Origin: Allacma fusca
Lineage: Eukaryota; Arthropoda; Collembola; Symphypleona; Sminthuridae
Reading direction: 5' to 3'
Length of the DNA: 64,000 nucleotides
NCBI GenBank assembly: GCA_947179485.1
Contig: OX359250.1
Span: 10,663,575 to 10,727,574 of the forward strand
Every line of letters begins with the position of its first letter. Positions within the stretch are counted from its first letter, which is position 1. The notes beneath the pieces are model-generated. The model did not search any database, was not told the DNA's origin, and was given only the letters and a program-made list of their open reading frames with translations. A program made the position numbers and the translations under genes. This document shows, in pieces, positions 9,501 to 21,444 of the stretch.

Positions 9501-12500
9501 TAATTGAATAAATTCATCTCAATATTTAAAAAATTGCTGAATGCATTTAGTATAATGTCCCAATTAAAAAAAATTATAGTGATTATTTCACATTGGGTTC
9601 AGGAAGTCATGTCACAAGTCATGATTATTTATTTGTAGGTAATGAAGAAGGCTGGTATAAAATTGCGTGGGGGTTTCTAAAACTAATTGGAGCAAATGGG
9701 GTTCGTAATGTCAATCGAAAATTACGCCTTCAGTTGTACAAACCGGAACAATTGCCAGCTAAGTTAAATGCTAAGGTGGAGGTGAGTAAGAGTCGGGTTA
9801 CAGTAGCTGCAAGAATGTTCTCTCGCTGTAGGAAACCCTTGTTAAACCATTTTCTCTGTGAAAAAAAAAACATTTATTTTGGACACATTTAGAATTATCA
9901 TTAGATACCACAATTTTAATTTTTCTTCCTACAATAATTGAATATGCCACTATGGACATCAAATTTTGCCCCTTTCAGAGCTAGTGTTATAGAGGGTGTC
10001 CGATATTCTAAATGCGTATCTTTGAGATTAAAGTCACAAATATAATAGAAGTTTGTAAACCTAACCAAACCATAAATTACATCTAGGTGTACCACTGGTG
10101 GAAACGGGACAGGAGGCACAAAATAGATTCCACATTGTACGTGACAGTTAGAGGCGTTGTGTCTCCCACAAATACTGCAGCAAGTTTGCGTACTTTATTA
10201 GGCATGGGAAAAGATGACTTGACTCAAGCCATTTTGGAGAGTCAGATTCATTCACCAAAGTCTTCCAAAAATCCTGGTTCCACCAACGAGGTAATTACAA
10301 TTATTTATGATCATAGCTGTACATACCATAGACTCTTACCATATGTTTCTAACATCTAATGATCTAATCAATGCTATTTATACAGCTGAAAAGACAACCA
10401 GGACAGACAGACATTCAAATGCCACAGTGGTTGCGGTTAGACGGGCAAATCTGCAAAATACCCAACAAAGTTATTAAATCCCTGCCGATGTCACCCATCG
10501 AGTCTTTGAACTTGACAATTTCTGGGAATGTCCAATGTGTCAAGTTCAGTCCTTGCGGTCTAAAGCTTGCTACCGGACTGGACACGGACGAGCTTCACAC
10601 CATCTTGGTTTTTGATGTAATTTATGAATAGCAATTTTCCTAAATACATAAATATTGCTACCATTTCAATTTTTTTGGGAATTTTACGAAGAACTGAATG
10701 GATGAATAAAATAATGGATTGTTTTGTGGTTTGTTCAATAATAACAACAAATAAATTATTATCCACGCTGAATTCCACACCTTGCCCTTTTTACTATGTC
10801 CAGGTACCTTCCGGGAAACTCCTCCACAACATCCGATGTCATCACGGGCTCGTGTATGACTTAGATTGGAAAATCATCGATATGAAGAACGTTCTGGTTC
10901 CCAACTCGTATTATCTAGCATCAGCTTCGGCAGATACTACTGCCACGATCTGGCTAATGAAAAACAATTCCAAAGAATCTCCTAAGCTTGTCAAGGTTTG
11001 CTCAATATATCAACTTGACATATTATTATAACATCATTAATCTTGGTGTATTGCATATATTATATAGCTCGGTTACTATTATTTTGTCCTTAAAATGTTC
11101 AACAGAAACTTCTACACCCATCCTTCGTCTACTGTATAAAAATCCACCCCATCAAATCCAATCTAGTTTTCACTGGTTGCTTCGATTATGCCATTAGGAT
11201 TTGGAATATCCAAAAAACGTCGGCCTCTCAAGCAAATGTGCATGAATTGGACACGGAAATTATTCCTGTTATACAGGTAACTTCTGTATACATTTCACAC
11301 TCACATATCTTCAGGTATTCGTAATCCGCCGATATTTTGTGACTTCTGTGAGAAACGGTTAATCAATCACCACTGCTAAATATTGTCGTTATTTTTCAGC
11401 TGGACCAACATGAAAGTTTTGTCAACTGTTTGACATTTAACCAATTGGGAACTCATCTTTACAGTGGGGATGGCTCAGGTTTAGTCTTCGAATGGACAAC
11501 ATCATCTCCAAGTAAAAAGAAGTCATGGAAAATGGAACGGTTCGATTAAACCCATCTTTTGAATGTGAAACGGCCGATTCTAATATTTATGTGCCTAACT
11601 TCAAAACATCACTCTATGATATTTATTCCTCCATTCAGAAAATCAGTCTCCATTGAATTTACATATTTAAATGCATCTGGATTATACAAATTGTTGGAAA
11701 ACATCTAAATTAATAGCGAAATGAAGCAGTTCCCACTTTGACTAATATCCTAGAATGACTTTTGATGTTGGCAACGAATGTCGGAGATGTCCACAATTGT
11801 TATTTCTTCATGTATTTAAATGTGAATGGAACTTGAGCACGTCCTGACTCCTGACTCTACTTTTTGAAATTACAGGGAACTAACATTTAGAGAATCAGAA
11901 AAAAATCCAATAAATTCCTTGGACTTGTACCCGTCTGGGAACAGGCTTCTGGTACACGTGCGAAATAGCAGTATTAAAGTGGTGGACTTATCAAGTTTCA
12001 TAGTTTTGAATACCTTAAGTGGTCTCGTGAACGAAAAGTAAGTTTTTTTCCTCCGTAAATTTCTAAAAAAACGTATTTGTACAGAGTTCGATTTTAGATA
12101 TATTTTTAGAATAATTAGACCCCGTGAACCACAAAAGTTGAACCTGGAAAAAGAATGTCATATTTTTGCAATTTAGACTCCAGATCCGAAGTATATTCAG
12201 TCCCTGTGGAAACCTTATACTAAGCGGAAGCGAGGATTCTACACTTTGCATTTGGGATGCAGACACAGGAGCCATTTTACATTTATTGACCCCCGAAAAT
12301 CATCGCCACTGTGTCGTAACTTCAGTGGACTACCATCCTCATGACTACTTTGTAGCTATTGGTCTAGCATCGACGATAAGTGAACCTAACCCAATCATGC
12401 TGTACACGCACAAGCAAGCTAAACCCCCCAAAATGCGTTTTCATACTTTAGCTAAACTTACCACTACGTTCAGTACGGACTCAACATCCACTGGACCGAC

Positions 12501-13065
12501 CGTTCCACCATCATCAACCTCTACTGCACTGGCACGTGGGGACAGCACTGAAAAATTTGTGATGATTGTAAAAAAGTTAGATGCGGCCCTGAAACTAACT
12601 CAGAGAACCACTGCAAGTATTCCGGAGGGAAATGGACGCTCTTCCGCCAGTCTTGCCTTGTCACCAGAGAAGGATAGATCAAGTAAAAGCGATGAATATA
12701 GTCACAGGCCGAAAGAGCTCTTTGATTCTGAAATGAACAACTCTCCAATAGAGTACACTCCAGAACGAAAACCTCGAGTAGTTAAATCTCCTACCAATCA
12801 TGCACGGCATGTCAGCTGGGGTCAAAAACCTGAAGCACCATCGGTTTCTCCAAATAAGGACCCTGTAACTGGTGATACTTGGGCTGCCGAGACTCCCGAC
12901 AAACGAAAGTTTGAAGACAGTCCTCTTAAGAGCCCTCAAGATGTACTTGTTGTAGAAGAGCCGGAGAATGGGACAACCTCCCAGAAAGTTTCGAAAGTTC
13001 GTCAGAAGAGACGACAGAAAATGAGATTGTTGTATGATTCGTCAGATCAAATGTCTTACAATTAG
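6592..13065 (+). CDS. AHI1: Jouberin (AHI1) orthologue, 5' end missing, first visible exon interrupted
   Basis: Jouberin is a scaffold of the ciliary transition zone. Exons by splice site and phase: 6592-8258 (containing a MITE at 6766-8074), 8360-9499, 9639-9781, 10087-10290, 10386-10616, 10804-10995, 11106-11276, 11400-11539, 11876-12037 and 12177-13065 (TAG). The family-specific pre-WD40 domain is clear: CFGVMIHSCDLLPMDP, WNELVVFEEPFNY, FFEIMDFLPTDGPHNG, GWYKIAWGFLKLIGANGV and VYHWWKRDRRHKIDSTLYVT. WD40 repeats follow (for example LASASADTTATIWLM, FTGCFDYAIRIWNI, LSGSEDSTLCIWDADTGAIL). The last exon then encodes about 220 residues of polar, disordered, basic tail; the SH3 domain of vertebrate AHI1 is not present. 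All junctions from 9499 onward agree in phase, but 8258/8360 does not (phase 0 versus phase 1). No start codon exon was found; it may lie left of the window. The gene could be intact in other alleles or be decaying. Confidence 0.87.
6766..8074. mobile_element. hAT-type MITE with TACCCG arrays, inserted in an AHI1 coding exon
   Basis: The element starts CAGTGCTCGGCACGGGTA and ends with its reverse complement TACCCGTGCCGAGCACTG. It is flanked by identical 8-bp copies TGAGGACC (6758-6765 and 8075-8082), the target-duplication length of hAT transposons. About 250 bases at the left and 230 at the right are dense arrays of TACCCG/CGGGTA in both orientations; the middle (about 7020-7845) is AT-rich with no transposase. 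The host reading frame runs in frame from ...THED into ...QDFQETDLRS if the element and one duplication copy are removed. The Tyr-Gly or Tyr-Pro rich open frames in it are artefacts of the repeat. Confidence 0.9.
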
Positions 13066-14045
13066 CCTTAAGTTTGCTCCGTACCCTTTATTGAATCATT
13101 ATTTTTATTTGAAAACATCCCATTTACCCTTGTTCAATAAGTTGCCTTGCAATTACATATTTTTGTGGTGCTATTGTATATTATATTAGTCGATGCGAAT
13201 CCATTATACAATGTTTTTTTCAAAGTAATCTTTTTAGTTCCAGTATTTCCTGCAGGTTTGGCTTCAGCCAAATACATATGTATTAATGATATGAAAAGAT
13301 GTTTAAGATCTTAAATTAAACTACGCATAATGTACAAATATATTCTGGATGTTTTTAAAAAATATTGTATCCCTGATCTGAATGAACACTTTTATTACAC
13401 CGATAAAATATGCATATGTACTCCACAAAACGGCATCATAATATGTAATAACTATTATTATTTAATTTTGTAATATAATAATAGCACTGTTGAAAGTTTT
13501 CCAGATGTTGTGTCTTTTGACTAAACCATCTGTGACCGGAACATTTCTAGACTTTTAACAAAGATACATTATTTTTAGTGTTGACCTGAAATTATCAATC
13601 AGACAGTCCTACTATTAAATTTTTTCCATTTTGTTTCAACAACGAAACTGATTCAAATCTTTATAAAATTTTGTTCCTGTCCAACAAACACAGTAAATAT
13701 TACACATGTCAAAATATGGCAAAATTTGGGTAACCTTTGAAGCGAAACTAATGTTATCCAAAATGAACGTTAAAATCACGTTGAAAATGTAGCGTTCAAA
13801 TATCGTCTCACTGTTACGTTTTTAATACGAACAAAAATCATTAAATTTTTATATTCTCGTACACCTTGCGCATGTGAGATTTTAATCGCGGCAAATCCTT
13901 TATTTGGAGAAACAATAAAATTATTGATCCCATGCGTTTAATGAAGCAATCGAAGTTATAGCTACAAGAAGATTTGGATTTGTTCACCAGTGGATTTCAT
14001 TATCTAGCCTTAAGGTAAGAATAATTTCTTGTACTGAAACAATAA
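13066..14045. other. AHI1 3' UTR and intergenic sequence
   Basis: AT-rich, with no gene seen. No AATAAA lies close after the stop; an AATAAA near 13914 is the first clear one I noted. The region runs into the decayed transposase at about 14.05 kb. Confidence 0.5.
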
Positions 14046-17000
14046 TTCAAAGCATTTCTTTTGTAATTTGCATCATAATCCATGCCGAAGTACACAGCGA
14101 CATTTTAGAACGTTAGCCGCAACGTATGCGAGTGATTATGACCGGAGTAGATCTACCTGCAATCAATCTGAGTCCATATCAGTGCAATGTTACAACAGTG
14201 AAATAGTTTTCAATTCAAGAGCTGAAGATCAAATTTTGCAGGACAATGAAACTTTTACAAAAGATGTATGTAATTGGGCAATCCAGTTGGTGTGAACGTG
14301 AAGTCAGTGAATGCATGCAAGTTACTTTTTAACCGAACTTAAGTTTTGGTAACCTTGTGGTACCGAATTTACATTTGGTGAAACTTGAGGAAATGGGCAG
14401 TGGCAGAAAACATCACCCATACTTCGTTGAAAAAATTACTAAATAATTTAAGGGAAAATTTAAAACTACAGTTACTTTCACTTGAGCCGAGAACATTTCT
14501 GAAAACCCCAAGAAGTTCAAACCAGGTTTTTATAGATCCCGGATATTATGTTCATATTGGACTCAAGAAATGTTTACTTGAACGAATACGTAACAACGAA
14601 GCACTGTCTGAGATTTTAATTGACATCAGTATTGACGGCCTCCCGCTTTCAAAAAGATCCAGTAGTCAGGTTTGGCCAATTTTGGGGAGAATATTTAATG
14701 TCACGAATGAAAAACCATTCGTAATTGGTATATACCACGGCTATAGTAAACCTAAAAAATCAACAGAATATTTACAGCATTTTGTTGAAGAAGCCAATTG
14801 TAGAGAGAAAGACTTTATTGACACTGCTTCTCAATAGAAGTAGCCCTTATGGACTCAGTATACTATTAACAATTTTCAATTAAGTAACTAATTAGTATAA
14901 TTTATGACTTATAAAGATGATTATTACAAATTAATGCACTGTTCTTAAGAACTAAAGATACTATTTCTTCAATAACTTTCATTGGTATCCTAAATCGTTT
15001 TAGGAATGTTACAAAAAAATTTGAAATTGTTCCTCGTGCCCCAATGTACAATCCAATTGTTTCCACTTCTTTTAGATTGAATTTTGATTGAAAGTAGGGA
15101 ATGCATGGATCATAAATTGATTTCTTTTCTTGGTTCACTTTTTCAGGCTGGTGAATATCTTGTTCCATTCTTATTGTTGGATCTAAAATTTATCCTTTTT
15201 TAGAGTTTGGTTCAATAGCAAGAATGTCAACTCTTCTACTTGTCCCATTTTTATCTTCACAATATACTTCTTCTTGGACTATATATTTATTTTCTTTAAA
15301 TTTTGTAGCTAACAATGAGCGAATGCTGTGATGACGATTATTACGTAATAATTCACCTCTGGGGCATTTACCAAGGATAAGGTTTCAAACTCATTGCAAT
15401 ATCTACAATGGCTATTACCTTGGCTGTAACCCGGATTTGACTTATTAGGCAATACGTTTCCGTTCATTTTGATTGCATTTATCCATTCAGATGTTGATAA
15501 CCCAAATTTATTAGTTATCCATTTGTTAGCAGTGGTACATTCGGAAAATTGTGCGACACCTTGTCCTTTACTTGGAAGCTTACTCCATTTTTCATATTCT
15601 ATCTTTTGCAATTCATTCCTAATAAGTTTACATTTCTTTAACTTCTTTTTTGGTTGTTGTTTGTCAGTGTTATTCATTGATTCTTCTCTATTACTTTTTG
15701 AAGTATCTTCATCTTGATAGATGTCTACAAGGGATGATTTGAATTCTTCAGTCATGTTTAGATTATCCAAGCATTTATTTTTTTCATTGTCAAAATTTCT
15801 TATTATATTCAGAACTTCAATACCACTATTTTGTAGATTGTCACATGCATTATAATTTTGAATGTTTGCTTCCCATGATGTTTTAATAATTCCCAATCCT
15901 TTTACCTTTCTACTAGAATAAATCATAGCGTCAGGGGTTGATGTTGGTATTTGCAAAATTTCTTTAACTGCACTTTTAAGGATTTTATCCACTTTATCAA
16001 AGAATGAAGGCGAAATTTTATTTAAGGGAATATGTTGTAGGGGGAAATTAAAATCGGCCAGATAAATTCATTAATGATATTCAATTTTTGGTCTACTAGA
16101 ATTATGGAATAGACAATGGAATTATTAATTCCTCAAGACATGTCACTGTACGTGCGCGCGCTGTTGTTGCAGATGCACCAGCTCGTGCCTTTATTACAAA
16201 CACTGTAAATCACAATGATATAATGCATGTGGAAAATGTAAGCAGAAGGGTATGTACTATCGAAACCGAGCGCTGAACTTAGATCGGACTCATCAGTGGG
16301 TAGGAGAGTGGACGAAAATTTTCATCATGGACCATCTTTACGAAGTGATCTCAAAATCGGGCTTGTCAGCCAAATACCTTACGAATACCTTCATCTAGTT
16401 CTTGGTGTAACTAAAAAATTATTAAATCTGTGGTGTCATGGGGGAAACTGCGCAAGGGAAATTCAGTAGAACAAAGATTATTGCATTTTCGGAAGAACTT
16501 TTAAAGCAGCAAAAATTTGTTATAAAAGATTTTAGTCGGAAACCTAGAACTTTAAGTGAGCTAGCACGGTGGAAATGAACAAAACTCCGACTCTTTCTTT
16601 TGTACCTTTCTCCAGTTATTTTAAAAGGAATGCTACAACGAGAATATCTGAACCATTTTATGTGCTTCTTTGTTGCAATTTATATTTGATGCAGCAAAAC
16701 ATTTATCGGTGATTACAGAGGCTATCCAATACCTATTATTACATATTTTGTTGGTAAATTTCAAGATCTGTATGGATTTGATCATCTTTCATTCAACGTG
16801 CATGGCTTGCTTCATTTTGCTGATTAAACGTTACTACACGGGAATTTTGATTCATTTAGCGCATTCCCGTTTCAAAATCATTTACAGAAAATCAAGCGTT
16901 TACTTCGGGGAAACAAATCCGAATCAACAGCTCGTTCGCCGAATACTTCGAATTGAAAGCGCAAAAACTGAACATAAAGCCTGTTTATTCTTCAAAACCC

Positions 17001-17230
17001 AGTCTCGCTAATTATAAGAATATGTTGCTTTTTGCTAAATATTGTCTAACCACAAAACGTCCTGATAATATTTGCGAGCTCCAAAGTGGGGAAATAGTTT
17101 GAATTACAAGATTTACACAAACCAGTAATATGATTTTGATATACATGAAACAATTTTGTGATTTTCAAGACTTTTCCCACAAAACATGTAAATCCTCCGA
17201 TTTTAGTTAGGAAATATAGTTTCATTTTTA
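14046..17230 (+). pseudogene. Decayed transposase-like gene (DGLPL-KSS-WPI family)
   Basis: Fragments in shifting plus-strand frames keep the order of a transposon-derived protein family that is widespread in arthropod and cnidarian genomes. They are an N-terminal MPKYTATF block with a premature stop; a block near 14240 (DNETFTKDVCNWAIQL); a main open piece 14385-14837 (SLEPRTFLKTPRSSNQ, DISIDGLPLSKRSSSQVWPI, PFVIGIYHGYSKPKKSTEYL); then, beyond a nested LINE, VVADAPARAFITNTVNHND at about 16170, DHLSFNVHGLLHFAD at about 16780 and DSFSAFPFQNHLQKIKRLL after that. The trace ends near 17.2 kb. Many stops and frameshifts rule out function. I believe the family is related to tnp2-like transposases, but that is from memory. 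Terminal repeats were not identified. Confidence 0.7.
14840..16055 (-). mobile_element. 5'-truncated R2-type (RLE) LINE nested in the transposase gene
   Basis: The minus-strand frame from about 16050 to 15309 reads SPSFFDKVDKILKSAVKEIL, then PDAMIYSSRKVKGLGIIKTS and SQGNSHCRYCNEFETL. That is the thumb region and C-terminal CCHC-like zinc finger of restriction-like-endonuclease LINEs (R2, R4, NeSL kind). The frame near 15168-14902 continues with the C-terminal endonuclease region (MEQDIHQPEKVNQEKKSIYD, then EVETIGLYIGARGTISNFFV). The RT palm is absent, so the copy is 5' truncated. A frameshift near 15.3 kb and stops show it is dead. Boundaries are approximate; no target duplication was recognised. 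Confidence 0.75.
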
Positions 17231-19029
17231 AGAGTAATTGCAATTTTAGGTGTACTTATTGAAGGGGATGTATCATGTAAAATAATCTTTTTAAGATGTT
17301 GAACATGGGCTTTACGAATTTTATATAGTGAAAAGGACGCTTATCTTGAACTAAGTAACCTGATTTAACTTTTGAAGAATAACATAGGGACCTTTCCAAG
17401 CGGGGAGAAACTTATCTACAAAGCCTACCTTTCTTTGAAACTCATCAACTAAAAGTAATTCACCTACAATAAATTCTATTGGGGGATGTTGGAATCGAAA
17501 CTAACTTTGCATTTTTTACGGGACTCATCTGTATTCTTACAAGCTAAATCAGAAGCAAAGCGTACTTTTTTGCTAACTACATTAGTTTCTAAATTATCTT
17601 GACGCTAATTAAGAGAAGGAAACATTTTATCACAATGTAAAACCGGGTTTCTACCATAAAGAATGAAAAACGGGGAAAATTTCGAAATATAATGTTGTGA
17701 TATGTTATGAGCAAAGACGGCAGATTGTAGCCAAGTTAAGCCAAGTTTCCCACTGATCATGGCTATCAAAAATAAATTTTGAAATGACACGTTTAACGGT
17801 ACCTATATGACGTTCTGCTAAACCATTGACATTATGGGCTTGTGGAGGGGTTACATGAAGGTTAATTTAAAAATCCGAACAAAATTTTTGAAAGGCAAAG
17901 GAAGTGAAAATGGTGAAGGGGCCCGAAATTAGAAGATTGAGAATTCCATGACGGTAAATAAGAATTTCAAGAAGATTTAATTGCTTCATAACCATTTTGT
18001 TTGGGGACGGGTTTAACTTGATGATCAACACAAATTAAAAAATACGAATTGCCACTAGGACTCTCAGGAAATGGACCAACAAAATCAATACCACAAGTTT
18101 CAAAAGGGTTATGTGGTGAAGGTAATGGAATCAAAGGGCCATAGGTAGGAGTAGTTCTATGATTAAAAATTTGACAAGTATAACAAGATTCTACATAAGT
18201 CTGAACATCTTTTCTCATTTGGGGCCAGAAATAACGGGTTTTAATTGTTTCTAAAATCCTATTGATACCAAAATGACCTCCAAAATGTGAATCATGAACG
18301 GACTTAATTAAAATATTCCGAGATACTTTGGGAATACTTAATTTCCAAAGCCTATCTCCTACTTTAGAATTAGACTTATAGAGTAAACCTTCAATAATTT
18401 TAAAGTCCGGATACTTATCATCTGTTGGAGAGGGATTCCTAAGTTTATGTAGTAGTAGGTTTTATTGATCTGGGTCTGAGCCCCTTCAATATGTGATTTG
18501 CAATAAACATAGCATTAACTTCCTAAGTTTATGGGTAATAATAGGAAGGGTAAAAGGACTTAATTCAGGGTAGTCAGTTTCTTTTTCTGGAGCTGGGAAA
18601 ACAGGAGCACGGTATAGGGCCTCTACATTAGAGTTTAGAATTCCTTTCTTGTAACGAATAGTAAAAGTATAAGGCTGAAGAGTAAGGCTCCATCCACATA
18701 ATCTACCCTTTAATTCTTTAGCTGTCATAAGAAACGTAAGGGAATTATAATCAGTTATTACAGTAAAGTTTCTACCATAAAGATAAGGGTGGAAATGCTT
18801 AATGGATTCTAGCTCGGTAATATGATAGTTTCTTTCGTGTTTATTTACGGAACGAGAATAATAAGCTACGGGATGTTCATTATCATTTTGGATTTGGGAG
18901 AGACAGCTAGCTATACCATCTATACTAGCATCACAAGTTAAAATTGTAGGAGACGATTCATCAAAATGAACCACAATAGGGGCAGAGACTAATTTAGATT
19001 TTAATTCGACAAAAGCTTCCTGACATTTA

Positions 19030-19499
19030 AGGGAACGTCCATCAATGATGTCATCCTCTATGTGGGTGAGTCAGTTTTGACTTGGATGACCAAGTATGAC
19101 AGAGTCAGTGGGTCTCTACAGAACTAGGTGATTTCACCCTCAATTTAAGCGCTCTTTACTCACAATTCATACTGAAAACTTGAGCCATCTTTGGGCATAT
19201 TGTTTTTTACACAAAAATCGCAAGCTTCTTTTTTTCAAATACTATACCCGTCTGTTCCATACTAATTGCGAGCCTTAAAGTGAAGGAATTTATGGAATGA
19301 CAACGATGCGACTACGTTTTTAAATTGTGTTATGTATATATTTATACGCTAAAATTGTTGATTTGCCGGTCTTACAGCATAGCCAATAGGTGATGTCACC
19401 TATTGGGGTGGGTCCATTAGTTTTGTCAGTGATGACACCTATGGCATTGGGTCCATAAATCCCCTTTTTTTAGCATGACATCATTGATGGACGTTCCCT
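19030..19499. mobile_element. TA-duplicating MITE inside gypsy pol
   Basis: This is a 470-bp element with 25-bp perfect terminal inverted repeats beginning AGGGAACGTCCATCAATGAT, flanked by TA at 19028-19029 and 19500-19501. Removing it with one TA joins the gypsy frame exactly (FLWSDK followed by CQEAF). This fits a non-autonomous Tc1/mariner-like element. Inside, ACCTATTGG and GTCCAT motifs recur near 19390-19460. There is no coding capacity. Confidence 0.88.
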
Positions 19500-20454
19500 T
19501 ATCAGACCAGAGAAACTTTGCATTCTTATGGGTGAGCGCTCGAAAGGGGTTCAGTAATTTTACTAAACTGGAATACAATTTTTCGGTAATATGAACAGAG
19601 ACAGTTAAATCTACGTACAGAGTGAATATCAGTAGGGACAGGGTATTCGGACATAGCTTTAATCTTATCAGGATCGGTTTCTACTCCTGTACGGGAAATA
19701 ACATGTCCTAAGTACTGTAACATTTGTTACTGTCTTAGTCACGGAATGGATGTAAGCTAAAGTTATTTTAGCTTGTTATTTTAATTTAAACTATATTTAA
19801 CTGTTTATAATTGTAAACTAGTAAACAGCCCTGCTCCGCAGGGAATTTTGCTTGCAGTCTTGGTTTGCTGTAACGCATTAAAACCTGCATGATAATAGTA
19901 CGATTTAAGCTATTTAAAATGTTGAAATTCGATAAACACGTAAAAAATCGTGGTTGAACGCATTGGTGAACTTCTTACTAAAGCCCTGTGCATGCCCAAT
20001 GTTTGATCCCTAGATTGCGGCTGGGAGCTTGCCCCGCATACATTTTTACAAATTAGTAAATTTATCTTTTAAAAATTTCATTAAAACAACATCAAGTATT
20101 TTACATTTATGTTCAGTGTCAACAATTTTTACTTTAACTTTCCTTCCAGTTGTAGCTCTGCAAAGTTCCTCTAAACGGAGCTTTCTGATATTAAAAAAAA
20201 TACTTACCGACATTTTACAATAAATCACCAAATGCGGACACCGCCAAATGTGAATATTCCCAATGAATTTCGGTATAACTAAGAAGATTATTTACATCAA
20301 AATGTTTTTGAAAATCTTTTCTAAACGACTAATTTTCTTCCGTAGTAACTAAACGGATTTCGCCAGAATGACCTTTGTGGACAACGTTCAATAAAGCTTA
20401 TTGAGTCATATGATTTCCGATTGATTGTGCCGATTCGAATACTTTTCAATTCGA

Positions 20455-21085
20455 ATAAAATAAGAAAGGAGCAATGGGATTGGCACTCATTCCATATTTA
20501 TTTTTTTTATTTGCCAGTAAGAAAGGAACATCTATGATATGGGTAGTTCGATTGGCCCGCCTTCGTTGTTTATTTTTGTTTACAAATAAGACAGGAGCAT
20601 CAGTACAACGTGATGAATAGTCGGATGCAGGGGTCGGATTTTTGTGGGAAGACAGGAAGATTCATTTTAGGGCAAAATATTTCTGGCAGGGAAAATCTCA
20701 AAGGGAAGGGATTCTATTTTGCGAACAGTGATTTTAAAATTCGTTGACGTTATTTATGGCAGGGATTTTCAAAATTGTTGGCGTGTTTCAGAGAAATTTC
20801 TTAATCAAACAGGGATTTTTAGATTGGTTGACCTCATTTGACAGGGATTAGACCTCTTCTAGGAAAATTATTTTTTTAACAGGGATTTTTGAATTCGTTG
20901 AGGACCTCCCTGTAGGGGTATTTGATTCAGCTCGGAAATTCAGAAATGATCTTCCAGGGATAATTACAAAAATCCGACCCCTCTGCCCTGGTTTGATTGG
21001 CTCTCATTCGTTGTTTATATTTATTTGCCAATAGTAAAAGAGCATCAGTACAATGTGTTGGGTAGTCGTATTGGCTTGTTTTATT
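20455..21085 (+). repeat. Tandem repeats of about 85 bp in the solo LTR
   Basis: About four degenerate copies share AATAAGAAAGGAGCATC, TAGTCGTATTGGC and TTCGTTGTTTATTTTT in the same order (starts near 20455, 20515, 20585 and 21015). The third copy is split by the MITE at 20628-20985. Such arrays are typical of LTR U3 regions. Confidence 0.65.
20628..20985. mobile_element. MITE with CAGGGATTTTT arrays
   Basis: The ends are inverted: left CAGGGGTCGGATTTTTGT, right reading inward CAGAGGGGTCGGATTTTTGT. Inside, variants of CAGGGATTTTTxAATTCGTTGA occur about five times. It interrupts one copy of the 85-bp repeat, so it arrived after that array formed. The ends resemble hAT (CAG-GG), but no 8-bp duplication was seen. 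Confidence 0.65.
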
Positions 21086-21435
21086 TTTCGAATATGCCAT
21101 TTTACTTTTAGTATTTTTTTTACGAAGATGCATGTTTATTTTTTTTCGCTTTTTTACGAAGATGCATTTTTATTTTTTGCTTTTTTTACAATATGCTCTT
21201 ATTTTTTGTATTTATTTACGTATCTGTTTTTATATTTTGAGTGCTTTTTAAATAATAATATATTATGCTCTTTTATTGTATTAATTTTTAAATTAGTTGC
21301 AGCTATTTTATTGGCTCGTAGATTTGGCGCCAAAATTCAAATGAACATTCAAATGAACATACATTTTAGCTTCATATAATATAAGATGGTTTATTGGCCA
21401 AAGTTATTAGACCAATGAAACCATACTGTAAAACG

Positions 21436-21444
21436 TATAAAAGG
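21436..21444 (+). promoter_or_regulatory. TATA box of the solo LTR
   Basis: TATAAAAGG, followed about 30 bases on by GGAGTCAGTCTC, a plausible start of R. An AATAAA follows about 130 bases further. Confidence 0.5.

Noticed and set aside
9782..10086. Possible extra exon in the AHI1 intron (overlapping frames at 9593-9892 and 9916-10119)
   Set aside because: The exon ends at a clear GTGAGT donor at 9782 and resumes at 10087 in phase with the conserved VYHWW block.
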